The notes beneath the pieces are model-generated. The model did no database searches and had not been told where the DNA came from. It was given only the letters and a program-made list of their open reading frames with translations. DNA of 64,000 bases from Haloferax marisrubri (GTDB lineage: Archaea; Halobacteriota; Halobacteria; Halobacteriales; Haloferacaceae), in the NCBI RefSeq assembly GCF_001469875.2, contig NZ_LOPW02000022.1:135829-199828 (forward strand), given 5' to 3'. Positions 18,228 through 27,442 of this stretch are shown here, one piece after another (the first letter of the stretch is position 1; every line of letters starts with the position of its first letter). A program made the translations under genes and the position numbers.

Positions 18228-18659
18228 CTATTCCTCGGCGGCGAGCGTCGAAACGACCGGACACGACGCGTTCAGGAGAATGGACTGGGCGACGCTCCCG
18301 AACAGCATCTTCCCGGTGCGCGAGCGCCGTCGCGGACTCACCACGATGTAGCTCGCGTCCTGTTCGTCGGCGTACTCGGTGACTTCCTCGGCCGGGTTGC
18401 CGACGAGGCCCACCGTCTCGTACGGGACGGACAGTTCCGGCACGGCGTCTTCGGCCATCTCGGCGGCGGCCGACCGAATCTCCGCCATGTCCTTCGGCTC
18501 TTCGGCCTGCGCGCTCGTCAACCCGAGGTCGACGAACTCAGAGCGGGTCAACGCGTGGACGACGTGGACCGGTTCGTCGAACGCCGCCGCCAGCGACGCG
18601 GCTTCCGAGACAACGTGTGATGATCGACCTGACCGGTCGACTGCTGCAACAACGACCAT
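18228..18659 (-). CDS. Universal stress protein (UspA family)
   Basis: 143 residues, the usual UspA length. It opens MVVVAAVDRSGRSSHVV as the first strand, has a conserved Asp near residue 8, and ends with FGSVAQSILLNASCPV, the typical UspA C-terminal nucleotide-binding segment. UspA proteins bind ATP or AMP and act in stress or as partners of transporters. The ATG at 18659 was chosen because a TATA box sits about 27 nt upstream; a longer reading frame lacks support. It lies between the MBL gene and the TctAB transporter genes on the same strand, as UspA proteins often do next to transporters. Confidence 0.85.
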   Translation of the reverse strand: MVVVAAVDRSGRSSHVVSEAASLAAAFDEPVHVVHALTRSEFVDLGLTSAQAEEPKDMAEIRSAAAEMAEDAVPELSVPYETVGLVGNPAEEVTEYADEQDASYIVVSPRRRSRTGKMLFGSVAQSILLNASCPVVSTLAAEE

Positions 18660-19131
18660 ACCAGCGTGTACCACGGTGGGATATAATATCGTTTCGCCGA
18701 ATCCCACTCGGAGCGACCGCCGAACACCGCATCGGAGCGGCTCGCGGCATCTGCGGCTGTTCTCCACGCACGGGTTCGACCGTTGACCCGGGTGATTTTC
18801 AACGATGTCGTAACACGAACGGAAATCGGCGAATTTCATTACACAAATACTTCTGTAATTTCACAGATAAAAGTGAGAAAATTACCCTTGTATTTCAACA
18901 TCGTCGGATTCGAGTGGGCAGTTCGAGCAGCAGACGCCGACGCCGGGGCAGTTGCGGTGGGCACTCGAACGGCAAGACAGAACGGACCGTCACCAGTCGT
19001 CGTCCCTCTCGCGAGGCGTCGAAAACGTCAGGCGGTCAGTCCTCGGTTCGACGGTCGACCGGGCGGAGTCGCGGGATGACACTCAGCGGGATGCAGACGG
19101 CGTGAGAAAAGCGACGGGGTCGGAGGCGGCG
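18660..19131. other. Intergenic region between uspA and tctA
   Basis: About 470 bp. It holds the uspA promoter at its left end and an AT-rich stretch at 18800-18900. The remainder is GC-rich but shows only shadow frames. No RNA gene or repeat recognised. Confidence 0.4.
18681..18690 (-). promoter_or_regulatory. TATA box of the universal stress protein gene
   Basis: GATATTATAT on the minus strand, centred about 27 nt ahead of ATG 18659; supports a leaderless transcript. Confidence 0.6.
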
Positions 19132-20619
19132 TTACGCGTTCGCGCGAATCGAGCGCACGGCGGGGAGCGCAATCGCGCCCAGACCGAGCAGGATGATGAC
19201 GAGGGCGATGGGGCTCGTGAGGAAGATGGTCGGCGAGCCGCCCGAGAGGACGAGCGACCGGCGGAGGTTCTCCTCCGCGATGGGCGCGAGGATGAGCCCG
19301 AGCACCATCGGTGCCAGCGGGTACCCTCGGAGCCGCATCACGTAGCCCAACACGCCCGCGCCGAGCATGATCCACGCGTCGAAGACGTTACCGCGGAGCG
19401 CGATGGCTCCGATGACACACAGCACGAGGATGACGGGCCAGATGTGGGACTTCGGGATGTTGATGAGGCGCGCCCAGTAGTTCGCGCCGAGCATGCCGAA
19501 GATGAGGATGAACACGTAGATGAGGAGGAACCCGACGAAGATGGTGTACAGCAGGACCGGCTCCTCCTGGTACAGGCCCGGACCGGGGTTCACGTCGTGG
19601 ACCAACAGCGCGCCGATGAGGATGGCGGAGACGGAGTCGCCCGGGATACCGAGCGTCAGCGTCGGAATCAGCGCGCCGCCGGTGCTCGCGTTGTTCCCGG
19701 ATTCGGCGGCCGCGACGCCGCGGATGTTCCCCTCACCGAACGACGGGACGGTGTCTTTGAGCCAGCGGGTGGCCTCGTTGTACGTGATGAACGCGGCGAT
19801 GTCGCCGCCAGCGCCGGGAATCGCGCCGATGAACGACCCGAGGACCCCCGACCCGACGCTGACCGGGGCGATGGACCGCAGGTCGGAAAGCGAGGGGAAC
19901 ACGCCGGTTATCTCCTGGTCGACGCGGTCGTTCCCGCTGTTGATGCCCTGAGAGTACTTGCGAAGTCCCTCGGCGATGCCGAAGAGACCGATCATGACGG
20001 CGATGAACTCGACGCCGGTGAGCAGTTCGGGAAGGTCGAACGTGAAGCGATGGAAGCCAGTCACGGGGTCGATACCGACCGTCGCGACGAGCATCCCGAG
20101 CAGTCCCGAGACCATGCCCTTGGTGAGCGAGTCGCCGCTCACGCTGGCGATGATGGTCAGCCCGAAGAAGGCGAGCGCGAAGAACTCCGGCGACCGGAAC
20201 CGGAGGGCGGCATCGGCGATGACCGGCGAGAAGAACATCAGCGCGAGGACGCTGATGATGCCGCCGACGAACGACGCGATGGTGCTCACGCGAATCGCGC
20301 GACCGGCCTCGCCCTTCTGGGAGAGCGGGTGGCCGTCGAAGATGGTCGCCGCCGCCGACGGGGTGCCCGGCGTGCGGATGAGAATCGCCGGAATCGACCC
20401 CGCGTAGACCGCGCCGCCGTAGATACCCAACAGGAGAATCATCCCCTGACTCGGCTCCATCGTGAAGGTGAACGACAGCAGGACCGCGATGGTCATCGTC
20501 GCGGTCATCCCCGGAATCGACCCCATGAGGATGCCGAGGAAGATACCACCGACCATCAACAGGAGGACGAACGGGTCGGCGAGGTTGACGAGCGCCTGGG
20601 AGATGTACTCGACGACCAT
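19132..20619 (-). CDS. tctA: Tripartite tricarboxylate transporter, TctA large permease
   Basis: 495 residues with about 12 membrane helices, the normal length for TctA. Recognisable TctA segments include GSIPGMTATMTIAVLLSF near the N terminus, the GSIPAILIRTPGTPSAAAT loop, and the second inverted copy GAIPGAGGDIAAFITY. This subunit carries a carboxylate in with the help of a periplasmic-type binding protein, driven by an ion gradient. It overlaps tctB by an ATGA, so the two are co-translated. The binding protein TctC is encoded 2.5 kb away on the other strand (23611-24621). The exact carboxylate is unknown. Confidence 0.93.
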   Translation of the reverse strand: MVVEYISQALVNLADPFVLLLMVGGIFLGILMGSIPGMTATMTIAVLLSFTFTMEPSQGMILLLGIYGGAVYAGSIPAILIRTPGTPSAAATIFDGHPLSQKGEAGRAIRVSTIASFVGGIISVLALMFFSPVIADAALRFRSPEFFALAFFGLTIIASVSGDSLTKGMVSGLLGMLVATVGIDPVTGFHRFTFDLPELLTGVEFIAVMIGLFGIAEGLRKYSQGINSGNDRVDQEITGVFPSLSDLRSIAPVSVGSGVLGSFIGAIPGAGGDIAAFITYNEATRWLKDTVPSFGEGNIRGVAAAESGNNASTGGALIPTLTLGIPGDSVSAILIGALLVHDVNPGPGLYQEEPVLLYTIFVGFLLIYVFILIFGMLGANYWARLINIPKSHIWPVILVLCVIGAIALRGNVFDAWIMLGAGVLGYVMRLRGYPLAPMVLGLILAPIAEENLRRSLVLSGGSPTIFLTSPIALVIILLGLGAIALPAVRSIRANA

Positions 20620-21134
20620 CAGAAGGTCACCACCAGCGGGAGCTGTGGCAGCAGCCGCGACACCGGGATGACGCCCTCAGGCAGGCGCACGAGGAAAATC
20701 CGGCCGAAGATGTAGAACAGCGCGACGGGGAACCCGATCGACAGCGCCGCGACGAGCAACTTCGAGCGGATGTCCGAGTAGTAGAGGACGACCGGCATGA
20801 ACAGCATGGTCGACACGAGGAACCCTAAAAGCGGCATCAGCAGGACGTATCCGACGAGGAACGCCGTGACGACGGCCGCGGGTCTGAAGTCGAACTCCGA
20901 GATTTCGAGTTCCGTCTCGGACCCGGTCAGCACGTCGATACCGGCGAAGAAGATGATGCCGAGCGACACCGCAATCGGGAAGAACGACGGCCCGACGCCG
21001 TCACCCGAGGGGAACTGGCTCGCGAAGAAGATGACGACGGCCGAAAACAGGATGAAGAAGACTGACAGCGGACTTGAACGAACACTCTCCAAGCCGATTC
21101 TATCAAGCACGGCCCCGACTTTCTGAATTACCAT
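20619..21134 (-). CDS. tctB: Tripartite tricarboxylate transporter, TctB small permease
   Basis: 171 residues with four hydrophobic segments, the standard TctB layout, and the typical GVGPSFFPIAVSLGIIFFA stretch after helix 1. It is first in the tctB-tctA operon. The ATG at 21134 fits the usual N terminus; a longer frame would need a start 51 nt upstream inside a palindrome. Confidence 0.88.
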   Translation of the reverse strand: MVIQKVGAVLDRIGLESVRSSPLSVFFILFSAVVIFFASQFPSGDGVGPSFFPIAVSLGIIFFAGIDVLTGSETELEISEFDFRPAAVVTAFLVGYVLLMPLLGFLVSTMLFMPVVLYYSDIRSKLLVAALSIGFPVALFYIFGRIFLVRLPEGVIPVSRLLPQLPLVVTF

Positions 21135-21150
21135 TATTTCTTCTGCCTCG

Positions 21151-21163
21151 TGGTATGATACCA
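21151..21163. promoter_or_regulatory. Perfect palindrome at the tctB promoter
   Basis: TGGTATGATACCA (6-bp arms around one base) is centred 23 nt ahead of the tctB ATG, close to where a leaderless TATA box would lie. A bound regulator here would block the promoter. The gene at 21427 is divergent and could share the control. Confidence 0.45.
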
Positions 21164-21426
21164 AGCAATCGTATGTAATAAACATATTGGTCTTTCCGCG
21201 CCCGTTCGGGGCTGAAAGTCACGATTTCGACACGAAGCGAAATACGACCGAGACTATCGTCCACCGGCGCGCGCAGCGAGCCGTCGAGAGTGGGCGACTG
21301 CACAACGGACCGCGATTCGGTCGCCGGTCGATGGGATCGGCGATGCGACATGTCCGCGGACGACAACGCCGGGGTTCGCGGCCATCGATAGAATTAACCA
21401 GCGTTGCGAACTACCGTTCCACCGGA

Positions 21427-22074
21427 ATGAGTGTTAGCAACGTCACCGAGGGTATCGACCAGATTCAGTTCGAACACGTCCGGGTGCTCGTGTTGAAGGA
21501 CACGCCGGCGGGCAAGACGACGCTCGTGGACACCGGCTTCGACGAGGACGGCGACGAACTCGTCGAGATTCTGGAGCGGGAGTACGGCGGCGTCGACCGC
21601 GTCATCATCACCCACGGCGACCACGGCCACCACGGCGGCCTCCCGTCGGTGATGGAGGCGTTCGACCCCGAACTCCTCGCGTCGGCCAACGAGTCGAAGC
21701 TCCACGAGGCCATCGACTACGAACCGGACGTGGCGTTCACCGACGGCGACGTGCTCGACGGGAACATCCGCGTCATCGAGGTGCCGGGCCACACGAAGGC
21801 GACGTCGGCGCTCCTGCTCGAAGACCGCGGGATTCTCATCTCCGGGGACGCCCTCGACGGGGCCGACCGCGCGGGCCTCCCGGCCGGCTACCTCCTCCCG
21901 CCGCCGGCGCTGTTCAACGACGACCACAAGGCCGCAGAGATCAACCTCTACGACCTGCTCCAGTACGACTTCGAGACGCTGCTCGTCTTCCACGGCTCGC
22001 ACGTCTTCGAGGACCCCAAGGGCAAACTCGACGACTTCCTCGTCGAGCGCGAGTGGGACCCCCGGCCGGAGTGA
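21427..22074 (+). CDS. Metallo-beta-lactamase-fold hydrolase (paralog 2)
   Basis: 215 residues, full-length paralog of the protein at 17456-18103. The metal motif is again altered: IITHGDHGHHGG gives H-G-D-H-G-H in place of HxHxDH. Other family landmarks are present (VPGHTKATS, LISGDALDG, FHGSHV). The ATG at 21427 matches the N terminus of the paralog. It is transcribed away from tctBA and toward the zinc-type dehydrogenase gene. Confidence 0.8.
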   Translation: MSVSNVTEGIDQIQFEHVRVLVLKDTPAGKTTLVDTGFDEDGDELVEILEREYGGVDRVIITHGDHGHHGGLPSVMEAFDPELLASANESKLHEAIDYEPDVAFTDGDVLDGNIRVIEVPGHTKATSALLLEDRGILISGDALDGADRAGLPAGYLLPPPALFNDDHKAAEINLYDLLQYDFETLLVFHGSHVFEDPKGKLDDFLVEREWDPRPE

Positions 22075-22319
22075 CCCCGACGCTGACCCGTCGTACCGAC
22101 CGACGCCGACGGCGTCACAGTCCTCGATAGCCCACTCCGCGGCATGCTTTTCCGACTGTCGAATCCGGAGCGACGGCTCCGAAACCGACGTCCGACCGAG
22201 ACACGCGAGAGTGGTGAGTGACTGGTGAGTGACGGATGACTGACCGATGACTGAGAAATACCGCGGTTGAGAGATGAGTCGCTGCGGCAGTCGGCGACGA
22301 ACGAGCGGAGTCGGTCGCG

Positions 22320-23363
22320 TCAGTCTCGAAGGACCGAAACGTCGAACACCGGCTTGCAGGTCTCGCCGGCGAGGAACGCCTCGAAGGCGTCTTCGGACTC
22401 GGTGAGCTGGAAGCGGTCGTCGAGGAACGTGGCGTGGTCGACGTCGCCCGTGCCGATGAGTCGGAACGCCCGCTCGAAGTCCTCGAAGGTCGCACCGTAG
22501 GTACACTGGAGGTCGATTTCGGCGCGGACGAGCGGCGTGAACTCCATCGTGGTCTCGCCGGTCTGCCCGACGAGAACGATTTGGCCGCCCTTGCGGACCT
22601 GCTCGACGGCCATCGGCAGTCCCGACGGGTGGCCGGTCGTGTCGAAGACCACGTCGAAGCCGACGCCGCCGGTCAGCTCGCGCTGGATGGCGGTCAGGTC
22701 GTCTTCCTCGATGTTGAGCGCGGGGTAGCCGAGCTCCTCCGCGAGCGGCAGTCGGTAGTTCGTGTCTCGACCGACGCCCGCGACGACGACCTCCGCGCCC
22801 TGCGAGGCGGCCACCTGCGCGCAGAGCAATCCGATGGGGCCGGGGCCGGCGACGAGCACTCGGTCGCCCGCTTCGACGCGGGAGTTTCGGAGAACCGCGC
22901 GCGTGCAAATCGCCGTCGGCTCGACGAGCGCCGCGTGCTTCGGGTCGACGTTCGACGGTACCGACTGGAGCGCCGACTCGGGGACGGCGATGTAGCCGGC
23001 GTACGCGCCGTCGTGGTCGATACCGGTCAGTTCCGCGTCCTGGCAGATGCTCTCCTCGCCGATTTGGCACTGGAAGCACTCGCCGCAGCCGCGAATCGGT
23101 CGTTCGACCACGCGCTCACCGACGGAAAACCGGGTGGCGTCGTCGCCGCGTTCGACCACGCGGCCGGTGTACTCGTGGCCGATGATGGTCGGCATGTTCA
23201 TCCGCTCGAAGGCGGACTTGAACTTGTAGATTCCCGCGTCGCTCCCGCAGAGCCCGGCGTAGTCGATTTCGATGAGGACCTCGTTCGACGCCGGCTCGGG
23301 TGTCTCGACGTCGACGAGTTCCATAGCTCCGGGCTCTCGGCTCGTTTTGGCTAACCCGCGCAT
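22320..23363 (-). CDS. Zinc-dependent alcohol/polyol dehydrogenase (MDR family)
   Basis: 347 residues, typical MDR length. The catalytic zinc site is suggested by YAGLCGSDAG and the GHEYTGRVVERGDD motif. The structural zinc loop has Cys residues in CGECFQCQIGEESIC. The Rossmann NAD(P) motif is VAGPGPIGLLCAQVA. It resembles sorbitol/L-threonine/idonate-type dehydrogenases; substrate unknown. The start at 23363 is preferred: it has a GGAG-like site just before it and a TATA box (TTTATACC, near 23390) about 28 nt away. It is divergent from tctC, so uptake and oxidation of the same compound is likely. Confidence 0.9.
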   Translation of the reverse strand: MRGLAKTSREPGAMELVDVETPEPASNEVLIEIDYAGLCGSDAGIYKFKSAFERMNMPTIIGHEYTGRVVERGDDATRFSVGERVVERPIRGCGECFQCQIGEESICQDAELTGIDHDGAYAGYIAVPESALQSVPSNVDPKHAALVEPTAICTRAVLRNSRVEAGDRVLVAGPGPIGLLCAQVAASQGAEVVVAGVGRDTNYRLPLAEELGYPALNIEEDDLTAIQRELTGGVGFDVVFDTTGHPSGLPMAVEQVRKGGQIVLVGQTGETTMEFTPLVRAEIDLQCTYGATFEDFERAFRLIGTGDVDHATFLDDRFQLTESEDAFEAFLAGETCKPVFDVSVLRD

Positions 23364-23576
23364 ACATCTCCTTGAATACCGCCGGGGTATAAATCTACGC
23401 TCTTGGGGGAGAAGCTTGCGGGCGGCGACCAGTCGCGCTCGCGCGCGAATCTGTTCGTCCGACTCGACGTTCCACAGTTGATTCGACCGAGACGGCGAAC
23501 GACCCTCGCGGCCGCGCGGAACGAGCGACCACGCCGAACCCGCGGCCTTCGCGCCATATTCGGAGCGACCACAATG

Positions 23577-23600
23577 CTTATTGTATGGATTGTTCAAACA
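23577..23600 (+). promoter_or_regulatory. tctC promoter with adjacent palindrome
   Basis: CTTATTGTA at 23577-23585 is a TATA-like box about 28-30 nt before ATG 23611. Directly after it, TGTTCAAACA at 23591-23600 is a perfect 4+2+4 inverted repeat. Its GTT-NN-AAC core is shared with the TCGTTGAAACGA palindromes near the IclR and SDR genes. Confidence 0.45.
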
Positions 23601-23610
23601 TTCGGGTACA

Positions 23611-24621
23611 ATGGGAGACGATACCATTAGCAATCGGAGTGGACGCAGCGCGCTGAACAGACGGAACTTTATCAAGGCCGCCGGCGTCGGCGGAGTGGCG
23701 CTCTCTGCCGGCTGTCTCGGCAGTCTCTCCGGCGAACAGGAGTGGCCCTCTCGGCCGGTCGAAGTCATCTCCCCGTGGTCGGCCGGGGGCGGGGCCGACC
23801 GAACCAGTCGCGCGGTCGCCGACGCGGCCGAGAACCACACCGATGTCTCGTGGAACGTCAGCAACCAGACCGGCGGCTCCGGCTCGGTCGGGATGAACGC
23901 GGCGGCCAACGCCGAACCCGACGGCCACACCATCGGCTGTACGGCCCCGGAAATCGCGCTGTTCGAACACCTCGGTATCGCCGACCTCAGCCCCGACGAC
24001 ATCACGCCCATCATGCAGTACACCGAGTTCCCCGCGGCGCTCGTCGTCAGCGAGGACGCTGAGTTCTCCACGCTCGAAGAGTGGATTACCTACGGGCAGG
24101 ACAACACCCTGCAGATGGCGAACTCCGGCTTCGGCTCGTCGTGGCACATGGCGGCCGCCGGCATCGCCAGCGAGGCCGGCGTCAACGTCGAACACATCTC
24201 CTACGAGGGTGCCGCGCCGGCCATGACGGCCGTCGTGAACGGCGAGGTCGACTGTACCGCGGTCGGCGCGGCCGAGGTCGCCCCGCAGGTCCAAGACGGC
24301 GGCCTGACCGCCCTCGGCGTGGCGTTCGACCAGCAGGTCGAGGCGCTCCCGAACACGCCGACGCTCCAAGATCAGGGCCTCGACATCTCCATCGGCTCGT
24401 GGCTCGCGCACTTCGCGCCCGCCGGCATCGACGACGAGCTGAAGCAACAGCTCGCCGACGTGTACAGCGCCGTCTACGAGGACGACTCGTTCGTGGAGTT
24501 CATGGAGAACAACAACTTCATCCGCGTCGAACGCGGCCCCGACGAGCTCCAGGACTTCCTCGACCAGCAGTACGAGTTCTACGGCAACCTCGTCGACGAA
24601 CTCGGCATCGAAGAGCAGTAA
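23611..24621 (+). CDS. tctC: TctC-family substrate-binding lipoprotein of the tripartite transporter
   Basis: 336 residues. The N terminus carries a twin-arginine signal (RRNFIKAAGVGG) and a lipobox (LSAGC), so it is exported folded and anchored by lipid outside the cell. The mature part is a TctC/Bug-type binding protein (PVEVISPWSAGGGADRTSR, the carboxylate-binding loop region, and GGSGSVGMNAAA). It would deliver a carboxylate to TctA/TctB. It stands alone on the plus strand, divergent from the dehydrogenase gene, followed after 180 nt by an RraA-like gene. Confidence 0.9.
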   Translation: MGDDTISNRSGRSALNRRNFIKAAGVGGVALSAGCLGSLSGEQEWPSRPVEVISPWSAGGGADRTSRAVADAAENHTDVSWNVSNQTGGSGSVGMNAAANAEPDGHTIGCTAPEIALFEHLGIADLSPDDITPIMQYTEFPAALVVSEDAEFSTLEEWITYGQDNTLQMANSGFGSSWHMAAAGIASEAGVNVEHISYEGAAPAMTAVVNGEVDCTAVGAAEVAPQVQDGGLTALGVAFDQQVEALPNTPTLQDQGLDISIGSWLAHFAPAGIDDELKQQLADVYSAVYEDDSFVEFMENNNFIRVERGPDELQDFLDQQYEFYGNLVDELGIEEQ

Positions 24622-24801
24622 GCCGCACTCGAATCCCGACTCCCCCGCGACTGAGGCACCCTACTCGACACGTACCTGCGCCCTTCTCCCTTTCGTCGGT
24701 TCCCGTGCCACCGCGAGCGCCAGTAGTTTCGACTCGGAGCGCGGACCGCAAGCGTTCGACCGACCGATAGTTTAACGTGAATCGTCCGCATCGAGTCGGG
24801 T

Positions 24802-25491
24802 ATGCACACGATAGAGCCCGACGTAGAGCGACCGGACCGCGAACTCGTCGAGGCGTTCGAGGAGATTCCGAGTACCATCGTCTCCGACGTGACCGGTAAC
24901 ATCGGACTGACCATGGACGCCGGCCTCCGGCCCGCCTACGACGGCGTCGAGATGGCCGGGACCGCGGTCACGGTGAAGGCCGCGCCCGGCGACAACCTCA
25001 TCATCCACAAGGCAATCACGATGACCGAGCCCGGCGACGTGCTCATCATCGACTGCGACGGCTACACCGACACGGGCCACGTCGGCGAACTGATGTGTAC
25101 CTCCTGTCAGGCGAACGGCCTCGCCGGGCTGGTCATCGACGGCGCGTACCGCGACAGTCGGGAAATCGCCGAGATGGAGTTCCCGGTGTACGGTCGCGGC
25201 GTCAACCCGCAGGGGCCGCTCAAGCAGGACCCCGGCTCCATCAACGTCACCGTCTCCGTCGGCGGCGTGAGCGTCGACCCCGGCGACATCGTCATCGGCG
25301 ACGACGACGGGCTTGCGGTCATCCCCCGCGAGGGAGCCGAGGAGGTCCTCGAACGCGCCCACGAGAAGCTCAGCGCCGAGGACTCCGTCCGCGAGGAAGT
25401 GCTGGACGGCGAGTACCTCTACGAACTCAACGGCTACGACGAACTGTTCGAGAACCTGACCATCGTCGGTCCCGAAGACTCGATTCAGTAA
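24802..25491 (+). CDS. RraA family protein (HMG/oxaloacetate aldolase-like)
   Basis: 229 residues. The RraA/4-hydroxy-4-methyl-2-oxoglutarate aldolase fold is clear: EIPSTIVSDV near the N terminus, AVTVKAAPGDN, and the active-site segment GELMCTSCQANGLAGLVIDG followed by AYRDSREI, where R-D bind pyruvate and metal. Such enzymes split 4-carboxy-4-hydroxy-2-oxoacids to pyruvate or decarboxylate oxaloacetate. Bacterial RraA inhibits RNase E, which archaea lack, so a metabolic role is more likely. A TATA-like TAGTTTAA at 24768-24775 lies 30 nt ahead of the start. Between tctC and the IclR regulator, it probably acts in the same catabolic route. Confidence 0.85.
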   Translation: MHTIEPDVERPDRELVEAFEEIPSTIVSDVTGNIGLTMDAGLRPAYDGVEMAGTAVTVKAAPGDNLIIHKAITMTEPGDVLIIDCDGYTDTGHVGELMCTSCQANGLAGLVIDGAYRDSREIAEMEFPVYGRGVNPQGPLKQDPGSINVTVSVGGVSVDPGDIVIGDDDGLAVIPREGAEEVLERAHEKLSAEDSVREEVLDGEYLYELNGYDELFENLTIVGPEDSIQ

Positions 25492-25660
25492 CGTCACCGA
25501 AGACGCGGCGAACCGCGACTGCGACCGACTCGAACAGTCCGCGCATCGACTGTCATGCCACCCGCGCGACCCGCGTTTTTCCGAGACCTCACCAGTCGCG
25601 AGCGACGCGTCGGCCCCGCGACGCCGACGGTCGAGGCGTTCGACCCTTCGAACTCCAACA

Positions 25661-25686
25661 TCGTTGAAACGAATCGGTGCTATTAG
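25661..25686 (+). promoter_or_regulatory. Promoter and palindromic operator candidate of the IclR gene
   Basis: TCGTTGAAACGA at 25661-25672 is a 5+2+5 inverted repeat. It sits just upstream of a TATA-like GCTATTAG (25679-25686), which is about 30 nt before ATG 25712. The same 12 bp recur exactly at 27542-27553. Autoregulation by the IclR protein is a natural reading. Confidence 0.5.
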
Positions 25687-25711
25687 GGACGCGGTGGCCG
25701 AGTATCGAGTC

Positions 25712-26485
25712 ATGACGAACTCCACCGGGTCGGGCTCGCGGCGGATACAGAGCGTCGAACAGGCGTTCGACATCATCCGATACCTCCGCGAGGTCGACGG
25801 CGCGACGCTGTCGGAGACCGCCGAGGACATGGAGATGCCGGTCAGCACGGCGCACATCCATCTGGCGACGCTCGTGGACACCGACTACGTCGTCAAGGTC
25901 GGAAACGAGTACCGCTGTAGCCTCCGGTTCCTCGAGATGGGCGGGTCGATGCGCGACGGGATGGCGCTGTACCGGGTCGCCAAGCCGGAACTCGACGAAC
26001 TGAAAGAGCAGACCGGCGAACACACCAACGTGACGGTCGAACAAAACGGGTTCGCCGTCCAACTCTACAAGGCCCAGAGCCCGGAGTCCATCGACGACGA
26101 CGCGCCGCTCGGCGACCACCTCTACCTCCACTCGACGGCGACGGGGAAGGCAATGCTCGCGGAGCACTCGCGGGACGAGGTCGACCGAATCATCGACCGC
26201 CGCGGCCTCCCGGCGCTGACCGACGACACCATCACCGACCGCGAGGCGCTCCACGAGGACCTCGAAGTGGTTCGCGACCGTGGCTACTCCATCAACCGCG
26301 GCGAACACTACCCCGGCGTCTGCGCCGTCGGAACCGCAATCACTTCGGAGCCGGACGACGCCGTCGGCGCGATAAGCATCAGCGGCCCGATGAGCCGTAT
26401 CGAGCCGGGGCGTATCGAGGAGGAACTCGGCCCGGCGCTCCTGAACAAGAAGAACATCATCGAGCTGAAAATCAAGCAGTACTGA
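25712..26485 (+). CDS. IclR family transcriptional regulator
   Basis: 257 residues. The N-terminal winged helix (residues about 10-75: SVEQAFDIIRYLREVDGATLSETAEDMEMPVSTA in pieces) is followed by the IclR effector-binding domain (about 90-255), with landmarks LHSTATGKAMLAEH and GVCAVGTAI. Many IclR proteins sense small organic acids and control their breakdown. The start at 25712 is backed by the TATA position and by ordinary IclR length. It lies in the middle of the transporter/dehydrogenase island and probably controls it through the TCGTTGAAACGA palindromes. Confidence 0.92.
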   Translation: MTNSTGSGSRRIQSVEQAFDIIRYLREVDGATLSETAEDMEMPVSTAHIHLATLVDTDYVVKVGNEYRCSLRFLEMGGSMRDGMALYRVAKPELDELKEQTGEHTNVTVEQNGFAVQLYKAQSPESIDDDAPLGDHLYLHSTATGKAMLAEHSRDEVDRIIDRRGLPALTDDTITDREALHEDLEVVRDRGYSINRGEHYPGVCAVGTAITSEPDDAVGAISISGPMSRIEPGRIEEELGPALLNKKNIIELKIKQY

Positions 26486-26545
26486 GCGGGCGGTCTCGCC
26501 GCCGCCGGGCGTGGCCGTCGCTCCCGGTGACGGTCTGCCGTCGTC

Positions 26546-27442
26546 TCACTCGGGCGGGCTGTCCCACTCGGAGCCGTCGTCGGCCGGTTCGTAGTCGAGG
26601 ACCGCCTTCGCGTGGTCGATGTCGAACCAGCGGGCCTTGTTGCCGCTCACCGCGTAGAACGTGTCGTAGGTGACCGACTCGTCTTCGAGACAGCATTCGA
26701 GCAGGTGCGCGAAGTCCCGCTGGGAGGTCCACGTCGCCTTGAGTCGCTTGACCATCTCCTCGTACTCGGTGCTCCCGCGCTCCCACGACCCGGTCTGGGA
26801 CTGGTCCCACACCTCGCCCTCCTCGACTTTGTGCTCGTCACCGCGGTCGACGCCGCGCTCCGCGTCGCCGTAGGGGTGGTCGTAGCGCTCGGTCCGCACG
26901 CTGGAGATGCGAATCGAGTAGACCTGGTTCGGCGCGCCGTCGCGGCGGGCGTGCGTCCGGCAGATGTGCTCGCCGAACACCTTCGAGGCACCGTAGTAGC
27001 CGTCGGGCTTCGGGAGCGTCTCGTGGGTGAGCCGAAGCGGGTCGTACTTACTGGGATAGTCCTCCTCGTAGAGGTCGGGCGCGAGGTCCTCCTCGTACAG
27101 CCCAACCACGCGCTGGGAGGAGGCGTAGATGAGCTTCTCGACGCCGGCGTCCTCCATCGCCTTGAGGACGTTGTACGTGCCCATGATGTTCGGCTCGACG
27201 ATGTCCTCGAAGGCCGCGCCCGCGTCGGACTGCGCGGCGAGGTGGATAACGGCGTCCTGCCCGTCGAACGCCGGGCGAATCGCCTCGTAATCCGCGATGT
27301 CTGCGACGAACGTCTCGTACTCCGGGTGTTCGGTCCGGTCGAGATACGTGAACTCGTACTCCTCTCGGTCCGCGAGGTGGTTGAGAATCGCTTCGCCCGC
27401 CTCACCGAACGGACCCGTGACTAGGACTTGCTGCGTAACCAT
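26546..27442 (-). CDS. NAD-dependent epimerase/dehydratase family SDR (Azf/uronate dehydrogenase-like)
   Basis: 298 residues, extended SDR. The nucleotide site is VTGPFGEAG, the catalytic Tyr-Lys pair is in YYGASK with the Ser in YASSQR, and the late segment FYAVSGNKARWFDID matches sugar dehydrogenases of this group. Overall it resembles haloarchaeal NAD-glucose-6-phosphate dehydrogenase (Azf) and uronate dehydrogenases more than true epimerases, so oxidation of a sugar or sugar acid is likely. It is convergent with the IclR gene. Its upstream region holds an ATTTAAAT box (27471-27478) and, about 100 nt up, a second TCGTTGAAACGA palindrome. Confidence 0.85.
   Translation of the reverse strand: MVTQQVLVTGPFGEAGEAILNHLADREEYEFTYLDRTEHPEYETFVADIADYEAIRPAFDGQDAVIHLAAQSDAGAAFEDIVEPNIMGTYNVLKAMEDAGVEKLIYASSQRVVGLYEEDLAPDLYEEDYPSKYDPLRLTHETLPKPDGYYGASKVFGEHICRTHARRDGAPNQVYSIRISSVRTERYDHPYGDAERGVDRGDEHKVEEGEVWDQSQTGSWERGSTEYEEMVKRLKATWTSQRDFAHLLECCLEDESVTYDTFYAVSGNKARWFDIDHAKAVLDYEPADDGSEWDSPPE

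Noticed and set aside
24802-25491. RNase E inhibitor role for the RraA-family protein
   Set aside because: Archaea lack RNase E and the aldolase active-site residues are present, so a metabolic role is more likely.
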